From a virus: a stretch of DNA of 55,086 nt. The stretch spans positions 1 to 55,086 of IMG/VR virus record IMGVR_UViG_3300046533_000764; one strand, 5' to 3'. How positions within the stretch are numbered: position 1 is the first letter of the stretch; each line of letters opens with the position of its first letter. This document shows positions 31,871 through 37,990 of the stretch, piece by piece. The notes below the pieces were generated by a model. It had not been told where the DNA came from and did not search any database. It saw only the letters and a program-made list of their open reading frames with translations. The translations under genes were made by a program, and so were the position numbers.

Positions 31871-32337
31871 CCCTCTTGCAGGTCCACCCCAGTCCCCTCT
31901 CCATTGCTACCCGCCAACCCTTCCTTAATCGCCTGCCGCGCCCCGCCCTTAACCCCATCCTCGCCCGCCTCCTTCTTCCGCTTCCGATACTCTTGGTGAT
32001 ACTTCCGCTGATACTCGCGCCGGTCCTCCGCACTCATCAGCCGCCGATACTTCTCGTGATTCAGTAATAACCAACCGCCGTCCACCTCCTTAATCCGCCG
32101 CCCATCGTGGTCCTTGGTCCGACTCCACTTGTCCGGCTTCTGAAACTGCGCCAGCGCCCCTTCACACTCCTTCAACGTCACCTTCGCCCTGTCCGCCAAC
32201 CCCGGCACACTCGCCCTCACCACCCCATCACAATCCACCATCGCCAACATCGTTATCCACACCAACCGCTCCTCTTTACTCGCCTGCCAAATCGTTGAAT
32301 CCAATATGCTGTGAAACAGCTTGGTGTAGGTAATCAT
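31867..32337 (-). CDS. replication initiation-type protein (replisome organiser N-terminal-like)
   Basis: A 156-aa protein with the winged-helix pattern of phage replication proteins: MITYTKLFHSILDSTIWQ, VWITMLAMVDCDGVVRASVP, then GLADRAKVTLKECEGALAQF, SRTKDHDGRRIKEVDGGW and LLNHEKYRRL. In related phages this domain begins replication proteins that bind the origin or load helicase. The C terminus is a short basic region (KYHQEYRKRKKEAG) with no ATPase part. The ATG overlaps the stop of the upstream PAPS-reductase-like gene. Confidence 0.72.
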   Translation of the reverse strand: MITYTKLFHSILDSTIWQASKEERLVWITMLAMVDCDGVVRASVPGLADRAKVTLKECEGALAQFQKPDKWSRTKDHDGRRIKEVDGGWLLLNHEKYRRLMSAEDRREYQRKYHQEYRKRKKEAGEDGVKGGARQAIKEGLAGSNGEGTGVDLQEG

Positions 32338-33158
32338 ACCCCGCACATCCCCTCGCATTCGTTGTTGAACATGTTGAGCTGGCCGCGTTCTTCTTCGGTG
32401 GAGAAATCAACTTCGGAGAGTGGCTTTCCAGATCGGTGCAGGAATGGTTTGCCTCTAAATCCAGTAGCCGCGCAGATAGCTTTTTGCAGCTTAATTTCGT
32501 AGGCAACCGCCCTCACAAATTGATCTGGCATTTCCACTTTTAAGAACCTCCACTCTGAATCGCTATGGTAGGGACAAAAAACGCAAGCCGAACGCATCGG
32601 AACCGGAAAGGAGTGCGCCAGCATCCATTTTTTGCAACCCGTGCGCGTCATCCCTATTTCTACGAGCGGCCATCTATGAGTAATGCCAGCAGTCCGGCTC
32701 TCTTTCATTCTCAATGATTCATCCGCGCTTATACCAATCCAGTTAATAGCCGGCTGCTTATTCCGTAGCCGATTGGTTTCCTTGATTAACGGCCTTAGCT
32801 TGCTGTCCCTGGTGCATTGGCGCATGAGTGGCCCTGAGCACTTACCGTTTTCAAACATAAAAGCCGGTGGTGCCAGCCGCGTCCAAGTCTTTCCCCCGGA
32901 AGAAAAGACCGTAGTAGATTCATCCTCCAGACTGCCACGCGTGACGCGATGCACCGGAAACGGCAGTTGCTTCTCCAACCAGTCCAACCACACGTAAACA
33001 CTCTTGGGCTCGGCCTGCGTGTCCGCGAATATCGCCGCAACCGGCATCGGCGTTATCTCACCAGCAGCAGCCATCAAGGCCATCGCGCTCGACTGCACAC
33101 CAGCACCTAAACTGATTATTTCTATCGGTTTCTGCAACACCCTCAAATTCAACCACAT
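32334..33158 (-). CDS. PAPS reductase-like / alpha-hydrolase (PP-loop) family protein
   Basis: A 274-aa protein with the PP-loop-like nucleotide motif IISLGAGVQSSAMALMAA near the N terminus, FADTQAEPKSVYVWLDWLEK after it, and a Cys pair CVFCPYHSDSEW in the C-terminal third. Phage proteins of this group are usually annotated as phosphoadenosine phosphosulfate reductase-like; several are suspected to act in DNA or RNA sulfur modification rather than sulfate reduction. The ATG at 33158 is preferred; the open upstream extension contains the repeat-coded LYLYLYVF and is doubtful. Confidence 0.75.
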   Translation of the reverse strand: MWLNLRVLQKPIEIISLGAGVQSSAMALMAAAGEITPMPVAAIFADTQAEPKSVYVWLDWLEKQLPFPVHRVTRGSLEDESTTVFSSGGKTWTRLAPPAFMFENGKCSGPLMRQCTRDSKLRPLIKETNRLRNKQPAINWIGISADESLRMKESRTAGITHRWPLVEIGMTRTGCKKWMLAHSFPVPMRSACVFCPYHSDSEWRFLKVEMPDQFVRAVAYEIKLQKAICAATGFRGKPFLHRSGKPLSEVDFSTEEERGQLNMFNNECEGMCGV

Positions 33159-33733
33159 CCCCAAAAACCTGTCAATCTTTTCGTAAACAAAAGTAAACGA
33201 AGTAAAGACATACAGATACAGATACAGATCTAAGGCGGATGTTTGACTCTCCGCTCCGCGAGTTCCCGGCTCAGAAGCGGTCATAAATTGGGGGTGAGAG
33301 TGCTTCCCAGCACCCCCACCACCCTCCCTCACCATACTTTCTCAATACTGCGAAAAACCACCCACGTCAACTGTTCCACGTGGAACCCAACCTCAGGTGG
33401 ACTCCGCCACCCTCTCCAGATATTCCTCTGCGCTCTTCCCCGAGCTCCTAACACACGATCCTCACCCAGCGTCCATGTGGCTGCCACTCAGCCTCATCCA
33501 CACTTCCCCTCACCCTTTTATACACAGCGTCGAACTGGGAGTCACTGGCGGGCGCGAGGCCGTCAAAGGCGGGGTGGCGGGTGTGGGGTGTGGGGACGGT
33601 CGGGCGCGAAAGAGATGCCTTGTTTTCCTACGATTGGGTGTGTTCGCAGCCCACCCCGATTGGGTGAGCAATGGACTGAGGCTGATGCATTGTAGTGAGC
33701 AGCGCGTGATGTACGCAGCAGCGTCACTGTCGA
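33159..33733. other. 575-bp gene-free region, candidate replication/partition locus
   Basis: Long frames here are low-quality overlaps with no recognisable domain. The region holds three GTAAA-containing repeats (33183-33206), three ATACAG units (33209-33228), a hairpin TGGGGGTG/CACCCCCA (33289-33318), a parS-like palindrome (33372-33387) and two DnaA-box-like 9-mers: TCATCCACA (33494-33502, one mismatch) and TTATACACA (33518-33526, full TTATNCACA match). It lies upstream of the leftward replication and PAPS-reductase-like genes. Together these suggest an origin or partition site. Confidence 0.45.
33372..33387. promoter_or_regulatory. parS-like centromere site
   Basis: TGTTCCACGTGGAACC is a near-perfect 16-bp palindrome that matches the bacterial chromosomal parS pattern TGTTnCACGTGnAACA at all but the last base. 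parS is the loading site of the CTP-dependent clamp ParB. No parA or parB gene is in the window, so the site would have to be used by a host ParB or by a protein coded elsewhere in the phage. Confidence 0.65.
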
Positions 33734-34078
33734 TCAGCGTGGCGTGGGTAGCGTGGACCTTGGCGCCGGGTCAGGGGCGCGGGATCGGTTGACAGTGCCA
33801 GGTAGCGGGCGCCCTGCTAGCTTGCGCTCCATTTCGGCGAGGTGCGAGCAGGCCCGGGCTAAGAGCTCGCGGTCCTTGGGTTCCTTGGCGGAGGCGAGGC
33901 GTTGTAGGGTATCGGTGAGTATTTCGCGGGTGCGGGCTAGTGTTTCCTGTTGGAAGTCCTCGCCATTGGAGGCCATGCGGAGGCGTTCCGCGTGGAGGAG
34001 GCGAGAGGCGGCCTTCGCGGCATTGGCGCGTTGGGCCATCTCGACCGCGTTCTCTTTGGTGAAAACCGGGCTTGGCAT
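33734..34078 (-). CDS. small helical protein, possibly terminase small subunit-like
   Basis: A 114-aa, largely helical, basic protein (FTKENAVEMAQRANAAKAAS, then TLARTREILTDTLQRLASA, ARACSHLAEMERKLAGRPLPGT) with a disordered Pro/Arg tail. The pattern FTKENA plus a helical bundle reminds me of small DNA-binding proteins proposed as small terminase subunits, but there is no firm motif and it lies far from TerL. It flanks the putative origin region. Confidence 0.5.
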   Translation of the reverse strand: MPSPVFTKENAVEMAQRANAAKAASRLLHAERLRMASNGEDFQQETLARTREILTDTLQRLASAKEPKDRELLARACSHLAEMERKLAGRPLPGTVNRSRAPDPAPRSTLPTPR

Positions 34079-34232
34079 TGCTGGCAGGATAGGGGCGTGT
34101 TGGGGCTGCGCAAGCCCTGGGTGAGGCTGGAGGGGAGTGGAGGCAAAGGAAGAGCCCCGGGGGCATGGGCGGCGCCTGGGGCTTGGGGTTGAGGAGGAGT
34201 GGTGGGGTGTTAGGTCAAGCGTACGCCGGCTG

Positions 34233-34325
34233 TCATGAGAGGGCGGCGAGGAGCCAAGCGGCGAGGGCGGCGGCTAGGGCTACGAGTTCGAGCGGGGTGA
34301 GGGTGAGGGCAGCGCGGGTAGTCAT
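34233..34325 (-). CDS. tiny membrane peptide (30 aa)
   Basis: A 30-codon frame (MTTRAALTLTPLELVALAAA then LAAWLLAALS) that is one hydrophobic helix. Its ATG overlaps the TGA of the 81-aa membrane protein upstream (ATGA), which is the main support. A single-helix peptide next to a small multi-helix protein could be a holin/antiholin-type pair, but this is inference. Confidence 0.4.
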   Translation of the reverse strand: MTTRAALTLTPLELVALAAALAAWLLAALS

Positions 34326-34567
34326 AGGGTGATGGGGTAGGCTTTGGAGCAGAGCCAGTCACAAGCCCGGGCGCCATTCCAGGCGATTAGAAGGAGGAAA
34401 AGGCAGGCGTAAGCATAGGCCAAGGTGAGGTTAATGAAGTGAGGCACCCCAGATGGGCAGAATAGGCAGATGATGGCGAATAAGCCAAAGGTGATGAAGG
34501 CGCCTGCGCCGGCGAGCAGGGTGAGTATGGCCAGAGGCCAGAGGGCGAGGATAAGCAGTAGTTTCAT
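34322..34567 (-). CDS. small membrane protein (81 aa)
   Basis: An 81-aa protein with two clear hydrophobic segments (about 3-38, LLILALWPLAILTLLAGAG and the following FITFGLFAIICLF; and about 46-64, LTLAYAYACLFLLLIAW). The first may be two helices. No charged catalytic residues. Could belong to lysis or membrane takeover; no family recognised. Its stop overlaps the 30-aa membrane peptide. Confidence 0.6.
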   Translation of the reverse strand: MKLLLILALWPLAILTLLAGAGAFITFGLFAIICLFCPSGVPHFINLTLAYAYACLFLLLIAWNGARACDWLCSKAYPITL

Positions 34568-34582
34568 GGAGTCAAAGGTCGT

Positions 34583-34981
34583 TCATGGGTGAGGGTGAGG
34601 GCAACCCGGGGTGTTGCTGGTTATAGGCCCGGGGTTTGCCTGGGGGGCTTTGAGGATGGCTTTGACCTTGGCATGGAGGCGCGCCCTGGCGGCGGGCGGA
34701 ATGTCCTTGGCGGGTGGCGCCTGGGTGGCTTCCAGCAGTTGAAGGACGGCGCGTAGGGTGCGCAGGTCCTCGCGGGTAAGGTCGGCGTCACCCAGTGTGA
34801 CAATGAGCCGGTGTGTGCGGTCCGCCTCCGAGGCTTTGGCGATAGCAGCGCGGGCGATTGCTTGAGTTGCTATCAGTCGAAGCCGCAAAGCATCGGCGGA
34901 ATAATAGCCATCCACTGGCCCTCGAGTGGCTATCTCTTTTAACGCTTCCAGCAGGGTTGAGATCAATTCTCGATCAGTCAT
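34583..34981 (-). CDS. hypothetical helical protein (132 aa)
   Basis: A 132-aa protein starting MTDRELISTLLEALKEIATR with helical character throughout (ALRLRLIATQAIARAAIAKA) and a Pro-rich end. The ATG lies five bases after the stop of the preceding gene; the longer frame upstream is a shadow of that gene. Not recognised. Confidence 0.5.
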   Translation of the reverse strand: MTDRELISTLLEALKEIATRGPVDGYYSADALRLRLIATQAIARAAIAKASEADRTHRLIVTLGDADLTREDLRTLRAVLQLLEATQAPPAKDIPPAARARLHAKVKAILKAPQANPGPITSNTPGCPHPHP

Positions 34982-34986
34982 AAGTT

Positions 34987-35211
34987 TTAGGCGTGGTAGC
35001 AGCCGATCAGCGTTCCCCAGGCGGGATCGTGAATGGTAGTGCGAGCCTCGCACGGGGCGAGTAGTGAAATCCAGTCTGGCGCCTGAACGCCAGCCGGCAC
35101 AAATACGATCCAGTCCAGATCGTCGGGTGAAATTTGCCGGCGAAAGAAGGGCGGGCAATCCTGCACGCTCCAAACAAGCACGGCCTTTGATGTATCAATT
35201 TGTATCTGCAT
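34987..35211 (-). CDS. hypothetical small protein (74 aa)
   Basis: A 74-aa beta-type protein (QIQIDTSKAVLVWSVQDCPP, DDLDWIVFVPAGVQAPDWIS) with a ribosome-binding site AAGGTGG eight bases before the ATG. Its start lies inside the 12-base sequence GCAATGCAGATA, which recurs near the start of the gene at 36097. Function unknown. Confidence 0.55.
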   Translation of the reverse strand: MQIQIDTSKAVLVWSVQDCPPFFRRQISPDDLDWIVFVPAGVQAPDWISLLAPCEARTTIHDPAWGTLIGCYHA

Positions 35212-35268
35212 TGCGAGGCCACCTTATCACACTGGCGGGAAATTAGTAGTCCGCAAAACTACCTAATT

Positions 35269-35574
35269 TTACTCAGCCAACACCCAGGCTTGATCGGTGA
35301 TTGGGCCGCCGTGTGCCTCAATGATTTTGAGGTAAGTCTCTAGTGCCTCAGCCGCGAATTGTAAGTCCAGCAGTTCCTCGCCCGTGGCAACATGCTCAAC
35401 GCTCTTGAGGGTTAGTATTAAACGCTCTGCCCGCTCGCGGATCTGCTCATTTGTTCCATGAACTAGTAACGATCCTGAAATGATCTTGAGCGAATCGGGG
35501 ACACCTTTAAAAACTAAGCCAAGGAGCAGGCCGGCGACTGTCGCGGCCTCCTTCTCGCTAAGGGTTATATTCAC
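35269..35574 (-). CDS. hypothetical helical protein (101 aa)
   Basis: A 101-aa protein (VNITLSEKEAATVAGLLLGL at the start). The GTG at 35574 overlaps the stop of the preceding gene (GTGA) and is preferred to a TTG further upstream. Mostly helical, no motif. Part of a run of small accessory genes. Confidence 0.55.
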   Translation of the reverse strand: MNITLSEKEAATVAGLLLGLVFKGVPDSLKIISGSLLVHGTNEQIRERAERLILTLKSVEHVATGEELLDLQFAAEALETYLKIIEAHGGPITDQAWVLAE

Positions 35575-35774
35575 TCCCTGCCTTTCGTCCAGTCCAGATC
35601 CGCCCAATCCCAGTTTTTGGCCGGCTCAATTACTAGCGGCTGATCGTCGTGCATGTCGCGGATCTGATACCCGCCCTTTATCATCAGAGCTGCTATGGCC
35701 TCCAGGGTGTCGGGCGTCCATTCCACCCCGTCTAATAGCTCTTGAATGGCCAGAAGCAGGTCTTGCGCGTTCAC
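35571..35774 (-). CDS. hypothetical small protein (67 aa)
   Basis: A 67-aa acidic protein (MNAQDLLLAIQELLDGVEWT) with Trp/Asp-rich C terminus (KNWDWADLDWTKG). GTG start overlapping the stop of the zinc protein upstream, and its stop overlaps the following gene, so three genes are coupled by GTGA junctions. Function unknown. Confidence 0.55.
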   Translation of the reverse strand: MNAQDLLLAIQELLDGVEWTPDTLEAIAALMIKGGYQIRDMHDDQPLVIEPAKNWDWADLDWTKGRE

Positions 35775-36097
35775 TTGTTAGCCTCCAGATAGCAGAGCCC
35801 GCCACACTCCGGGCACTCACCCGCGGGCACCTCGGCCCCGGGTTCGAGTCGCTGGGCCAGATGGTGGATCTCATCCAGCTTGCATTTGAGTTTGGACTCA
35901 GGCCCTTGCCACTCACAGATCCCACAGGTGCAAAGCGGGTCACCGTTAAGATCGGGCAGGCCGCCGATTTCTAAATATGCCGCTTTATCGGCTGATACTA
36001 AGGCGTGCCGTAAGGTTAAGCCACCATCGTCAACGCCCACCGAGGCGCCCGCGGGTAGCGTGGCCAGCCATTGGCACAACTCTAAAACTGTGATCAT
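35771..36097 (-). CDS. small zinc-binding-type protein (108 aa)
   Basis: A 108-aa protein with an N-terminal helix (ITVLELCQWLATLPAGASVG), a beta hairpin (VGVDDGGLTLRHALVSADKA) and two Cys clusters (CTCGICEWQG and CPECGGLCYL) that should hold zinc. The ATG at 36097 is used because it opens the folded domain. It heads this leftward run of small genes, next to the gene-free stretch. Confidence 0.55.
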   Translation of the reverse strand: MITVLELCQWLATLPAGASVGVDDGGLTLRHALVSADKAAYLEIGGLPDLNGDPLCTCGICEWQGPESKLKCKLDEIHHLAQRLEPGAEVPAGECPECGGLCYLEANK

Positions 36098-36414
36098 ATC
36101 TGCATTGCTCCATAAGAAACCCCCGCCCAGGGTTGCAATGCAGTCTAGGCGAAGCGGCAAAGCCTGCCCAAAAGGATTTCCCCAGGCGAGGGAGATTGTT
36201 ATTTGTTAGCTGCATTGCGCTTCTACTTTGGCACAGTCGGCGCCGCTTGTCTATCCGTAATCTTGCGGTGACAGTCACACTCGCAACGCCTTGTCGCTCA
36301 TAGGCCCGGGGTCGTGGGTGTCGTTCCAGGCCGCGCACATGGACCGCGCCACCACAGCAAAAAAAACTCAAGAAAATTGTTGAAGTATTTCTACAGATGT
36401 GTAGGGTTTTGAAT
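36098..36414. other. 317-bp divergent intergenic region
   Basis: No convincing gene. It separates leftward and rightward operons, so promoters should lie here, though I see no clear -35/-10 pair. It holds three copies of CTGCATTGC (36100-36108, inverted at 36135-36143, 36210-36218), an inverted repeat built around GTGACAGTCAC (36263-36286, flanked by TTGCG and CGCAA), and CTACAgatgTGTAG (36391-36404) close to the zinc-ribbon gene. These look like operator-type sites. Confidence 0.4.
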
Positions 36415-36567
36415 ATGCAAGTAGCCGCCCTGCCGATCCTCACATGTTTTCGGTGCCTCCGCCAGTGGTATCCCCGCAAGCCGCATCCGGTTGTTTGCCG
36501 CTTCTGTAAGAGCCCGAATTGGGATAAACCGCCTCGCCGTATCAAATTGAAAGGAGGCCGCCGATGA
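36415..36567 (+). CDS. small zinc-ribbon protein (50 aa)
   Basis: A 50-aa protein with two CxxC knuckles (LTCFRCLRQWYPRKPHPVVC and RFCKSPNWDKPPRR), a pattern common in small phage regulators that sit next to ribbon-helix-helix genes. Its stop overlaps the ATG of just such a gene (ATGA), which supports both. Likely DNA-binding. Confidence 0.7.
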   Translation: MQVAALPILTCFRCLRQWYPRKPHPVVCRFCKSPNWDKPPRRIKLKGGRR

Positions 36568-36863
36568 TCAAAAAGCGTTTCGGCCCACGTGTCTATATAG
36601 GCGCAAAGCTGCCGGCGAACCTGCACAACTGGATCGCCCGCAAAGCGAGAAAGGATCACCGGTCAAAATCACAAACGATCGCGATCCTCCTGGTGGCGGC
36701 TCGTGCTTTCCTCTGTGCGAAAAACATCATAGAGAAGCCCGCGCCGCCGCCGCCAGAAACGCGCTACATTGGCGGCTGGCTTTCAGTCCATCCACCAATA
36801 AAACTCCGGAACCACAAACGTAGAAAATCTTATGGAAACCAAACTTCTCGAAATCCGCGATAG
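36564..36863 (+). CDS. ribbon-helix-helix (Arc/CopG-like) regulator
   Basis: A 99-aa protein. Residues about 5-50 form the ribbon-helix-helix pattern (RVYIGAKLPANLHNWIARKA followed by RSKSQTIAILLVAARAFL); the rest is basic and probably flexible. Proteins of this kind dimerise and bind palindromes in promoters, perhaps the inverted repeats just upstream. An AGGAGG-type site lies before the ATG. The 3' end overlaps the next gene by about 30 bases. Confidence 0.68.
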   Translation: MIKKRFGPRVYIGAKLPANLHNWIARKARKDHRSKSQTIAILLVAARAFLCAKNIIEKPAPPPPETRYIGGWLSVHPPIKLRNHKRRKSYGNQTSRNPR

Positions 36864-37242
36864 TGCAACTTTTGTGCCAGTCATGGCAACGCTGCTACTC
36901 ACGACCGCGAGCCCTGGCAGTGAGGAGCGACAGGCCGAGTACTACCTTTTGAGGCGGACGGGATTTGGCTTTGCCCCGCCGTCCGTCATGTTATGTCGAC
37001 TGGATGCCAACGGGGGGAACCATCAAGCCTCGTACGATGAGTACGGCTGGGGGATGGCCCGCACGATGGGCGCCGCTCATCTATTTATCCGCGAACACTG
37101 GACGCGCCTCAAGAGTGGGGACGTGATCGACGTGGAGTACATTTTGGGTGAGACAAAAGTCCCGAAACAGAGCGAACGATTTGGCGACCTCCCCGGTAAA
37201 AAGGAAATTCTGAGCGGACCATCACAAGCCGACCAGGGTTAG
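36832..37242 (+). CDS. conserved-looking phage protein (136 aa)
   Basis: A 136-aa alpha/beta protein (METKLLEIRDSATFVPVMAT; RRTGFGFAPPSVMLCRLDAN; GWGMARTMGAAHLFIREHW; GDVIDVEYILGETKVPKQSE). The layout looks like a conserved phage protein of unknown function. It starts inside the end of the regulator gene and has no clear ribosome-binding site. Confidence 0.62.
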   Translation: METKLLEIRDSATFVPVMATLLLTTASPGSEERQAEYYLLRRTGFGFAPPSVMLCRLDANGGNHQASYDEYGWGMARTMGAAHLFIREHWTRLKSGDVIDVEYILGETKVPKQSERFGDLPGKKEILSGPSQADQG

Positions 37243-37283
37243 CCAGGGGAGGCGCCTTTAACCAAAAAAACAAAGGAAACACA

Positions 37284-37649
37284 ATGCAGAACGTAAAGAC
37301 AGAACTCGTGATGGAGACCTTACACATTAGGCGGCGGCACAGTTACGAGGAAAACGCCGGCAAATACACGGCTGAGATCCACTACGTGAGCGAGAGCAGC
37401 AACCACACACTCACCCTGGACGAAGTTATCTCAGAGCGGATCTTGCTCTTTATTGGGCCGGTGATCTGCGAAGCCGCGGCCATGGTGGCAGAGCAAACCA
37501 AGCAGCACATCACGCGCAGCATAGAGGCGCTGAACAACCTGAAAGCCATCGAAGCCGGGGATCTGGTCAATGCCGGGGTGAGCAAGACCGCCCCACCGCA
37601 AGAGTCGCCCGATCCAGTGACGACGCCTGAACCGGGGGACGTGTTTTGA
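37284..37649 (+). CDS. hypothetical protein with helical core (121 aa)
   Basis: A 121-aa protein with a beta N terminus (LHIRRRHSYEENAGKYTAEI), a hydrophobic helix (FIGPVICEAAAMVAEQTKQH) and an acidic Pro/Thr tail. Good ribosome-binding site (AAAGGA seven bases before the ATG). The stop is overlapped by the TTG start of the next gene. Confidence 0.58.
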   Translation: MQNVKTELVMETLHIRRRHSYEENAGKYTAEIHYVSESSNHTLTLDEVISERILLFIGPVICEAAAMVAEQTKQHITRSIEALNNLKAIEAGDLVNAGVSKTAPPQESPDPVTTPEPGDVF

Positions 37650-37990
37650 CTCCAGAACAATTAAAGGTGCTTGAAGAACCTGCAAAAAGTCGCGCTGCTA
37701 GGTTGGGCAGACGCCCCGGTATGCCAACTGGCGTAACCGGGGCGATCAGTGAGCTAATCGTCTGCGCTGATTTGTTACGTCGGGGCTTTGCTGTTTTTCG
37801 AGCCGTTGCCCAGTCCTGCCCTTGTGACATCGCGGTATTAAAGGAGGGCAAGGTTTTAAGAATAGAGGTTACCACCGGCACTCTCTCGCCAATGGGGAAG
37901 TTGATGTTCGCCCCTCACAATTCGGAAAATTATGACGTGCTAGCGATAGTGGTGAACGGCACGATCACTTATAAGCCAGAGGTCCAATGA
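37646..37990 (+). CDS. PD-(D/E)XK nuclease-like protein
   Basis: A 114-aa protein with the fold pattern of small PD-(D/E)XK nucleases: GAISELIVCADLLRRGFAVF (first helix with Glu), CPCDIAVLKEG (Asp) and VLRIEVTTG. In active members the last motif is normally ExK; here Lys is replaced by Thr, so catalysis is uncertain. The TTG start overlaps the preceding stop (TTGA). A role in recombination is suggested by the neighbours. Confidence 0.62.
   Translation: MTPEQLKVLEEPAKSRAARLGRRPGMPTGVTGAISELIVCADLLRRGFAVFRAVAQSCPCDIAVLKEGKVLRIEVTTGTLSPMGKLMFAPHNSENYDVLAIVVNGTITYKPEVQ

Noticed and set aside
33243-33695. Overlapping 130-150 codon frames in the putative origin region
   Set aside because: Pro/Ser/Arg-rich, no domain, no ribosome-binding site, and they run across the palindrome and DnaA-like boxes.
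35800-35860. GGTTCGAGTC, a T-loop-like sequence suggesting a tRNA
   Set aside because: There is no matching T-stem, anticodon arm or acceptor stem, and it lies inside a coding frame on the other strand. No tRNA gene was seen anywhere in the window.
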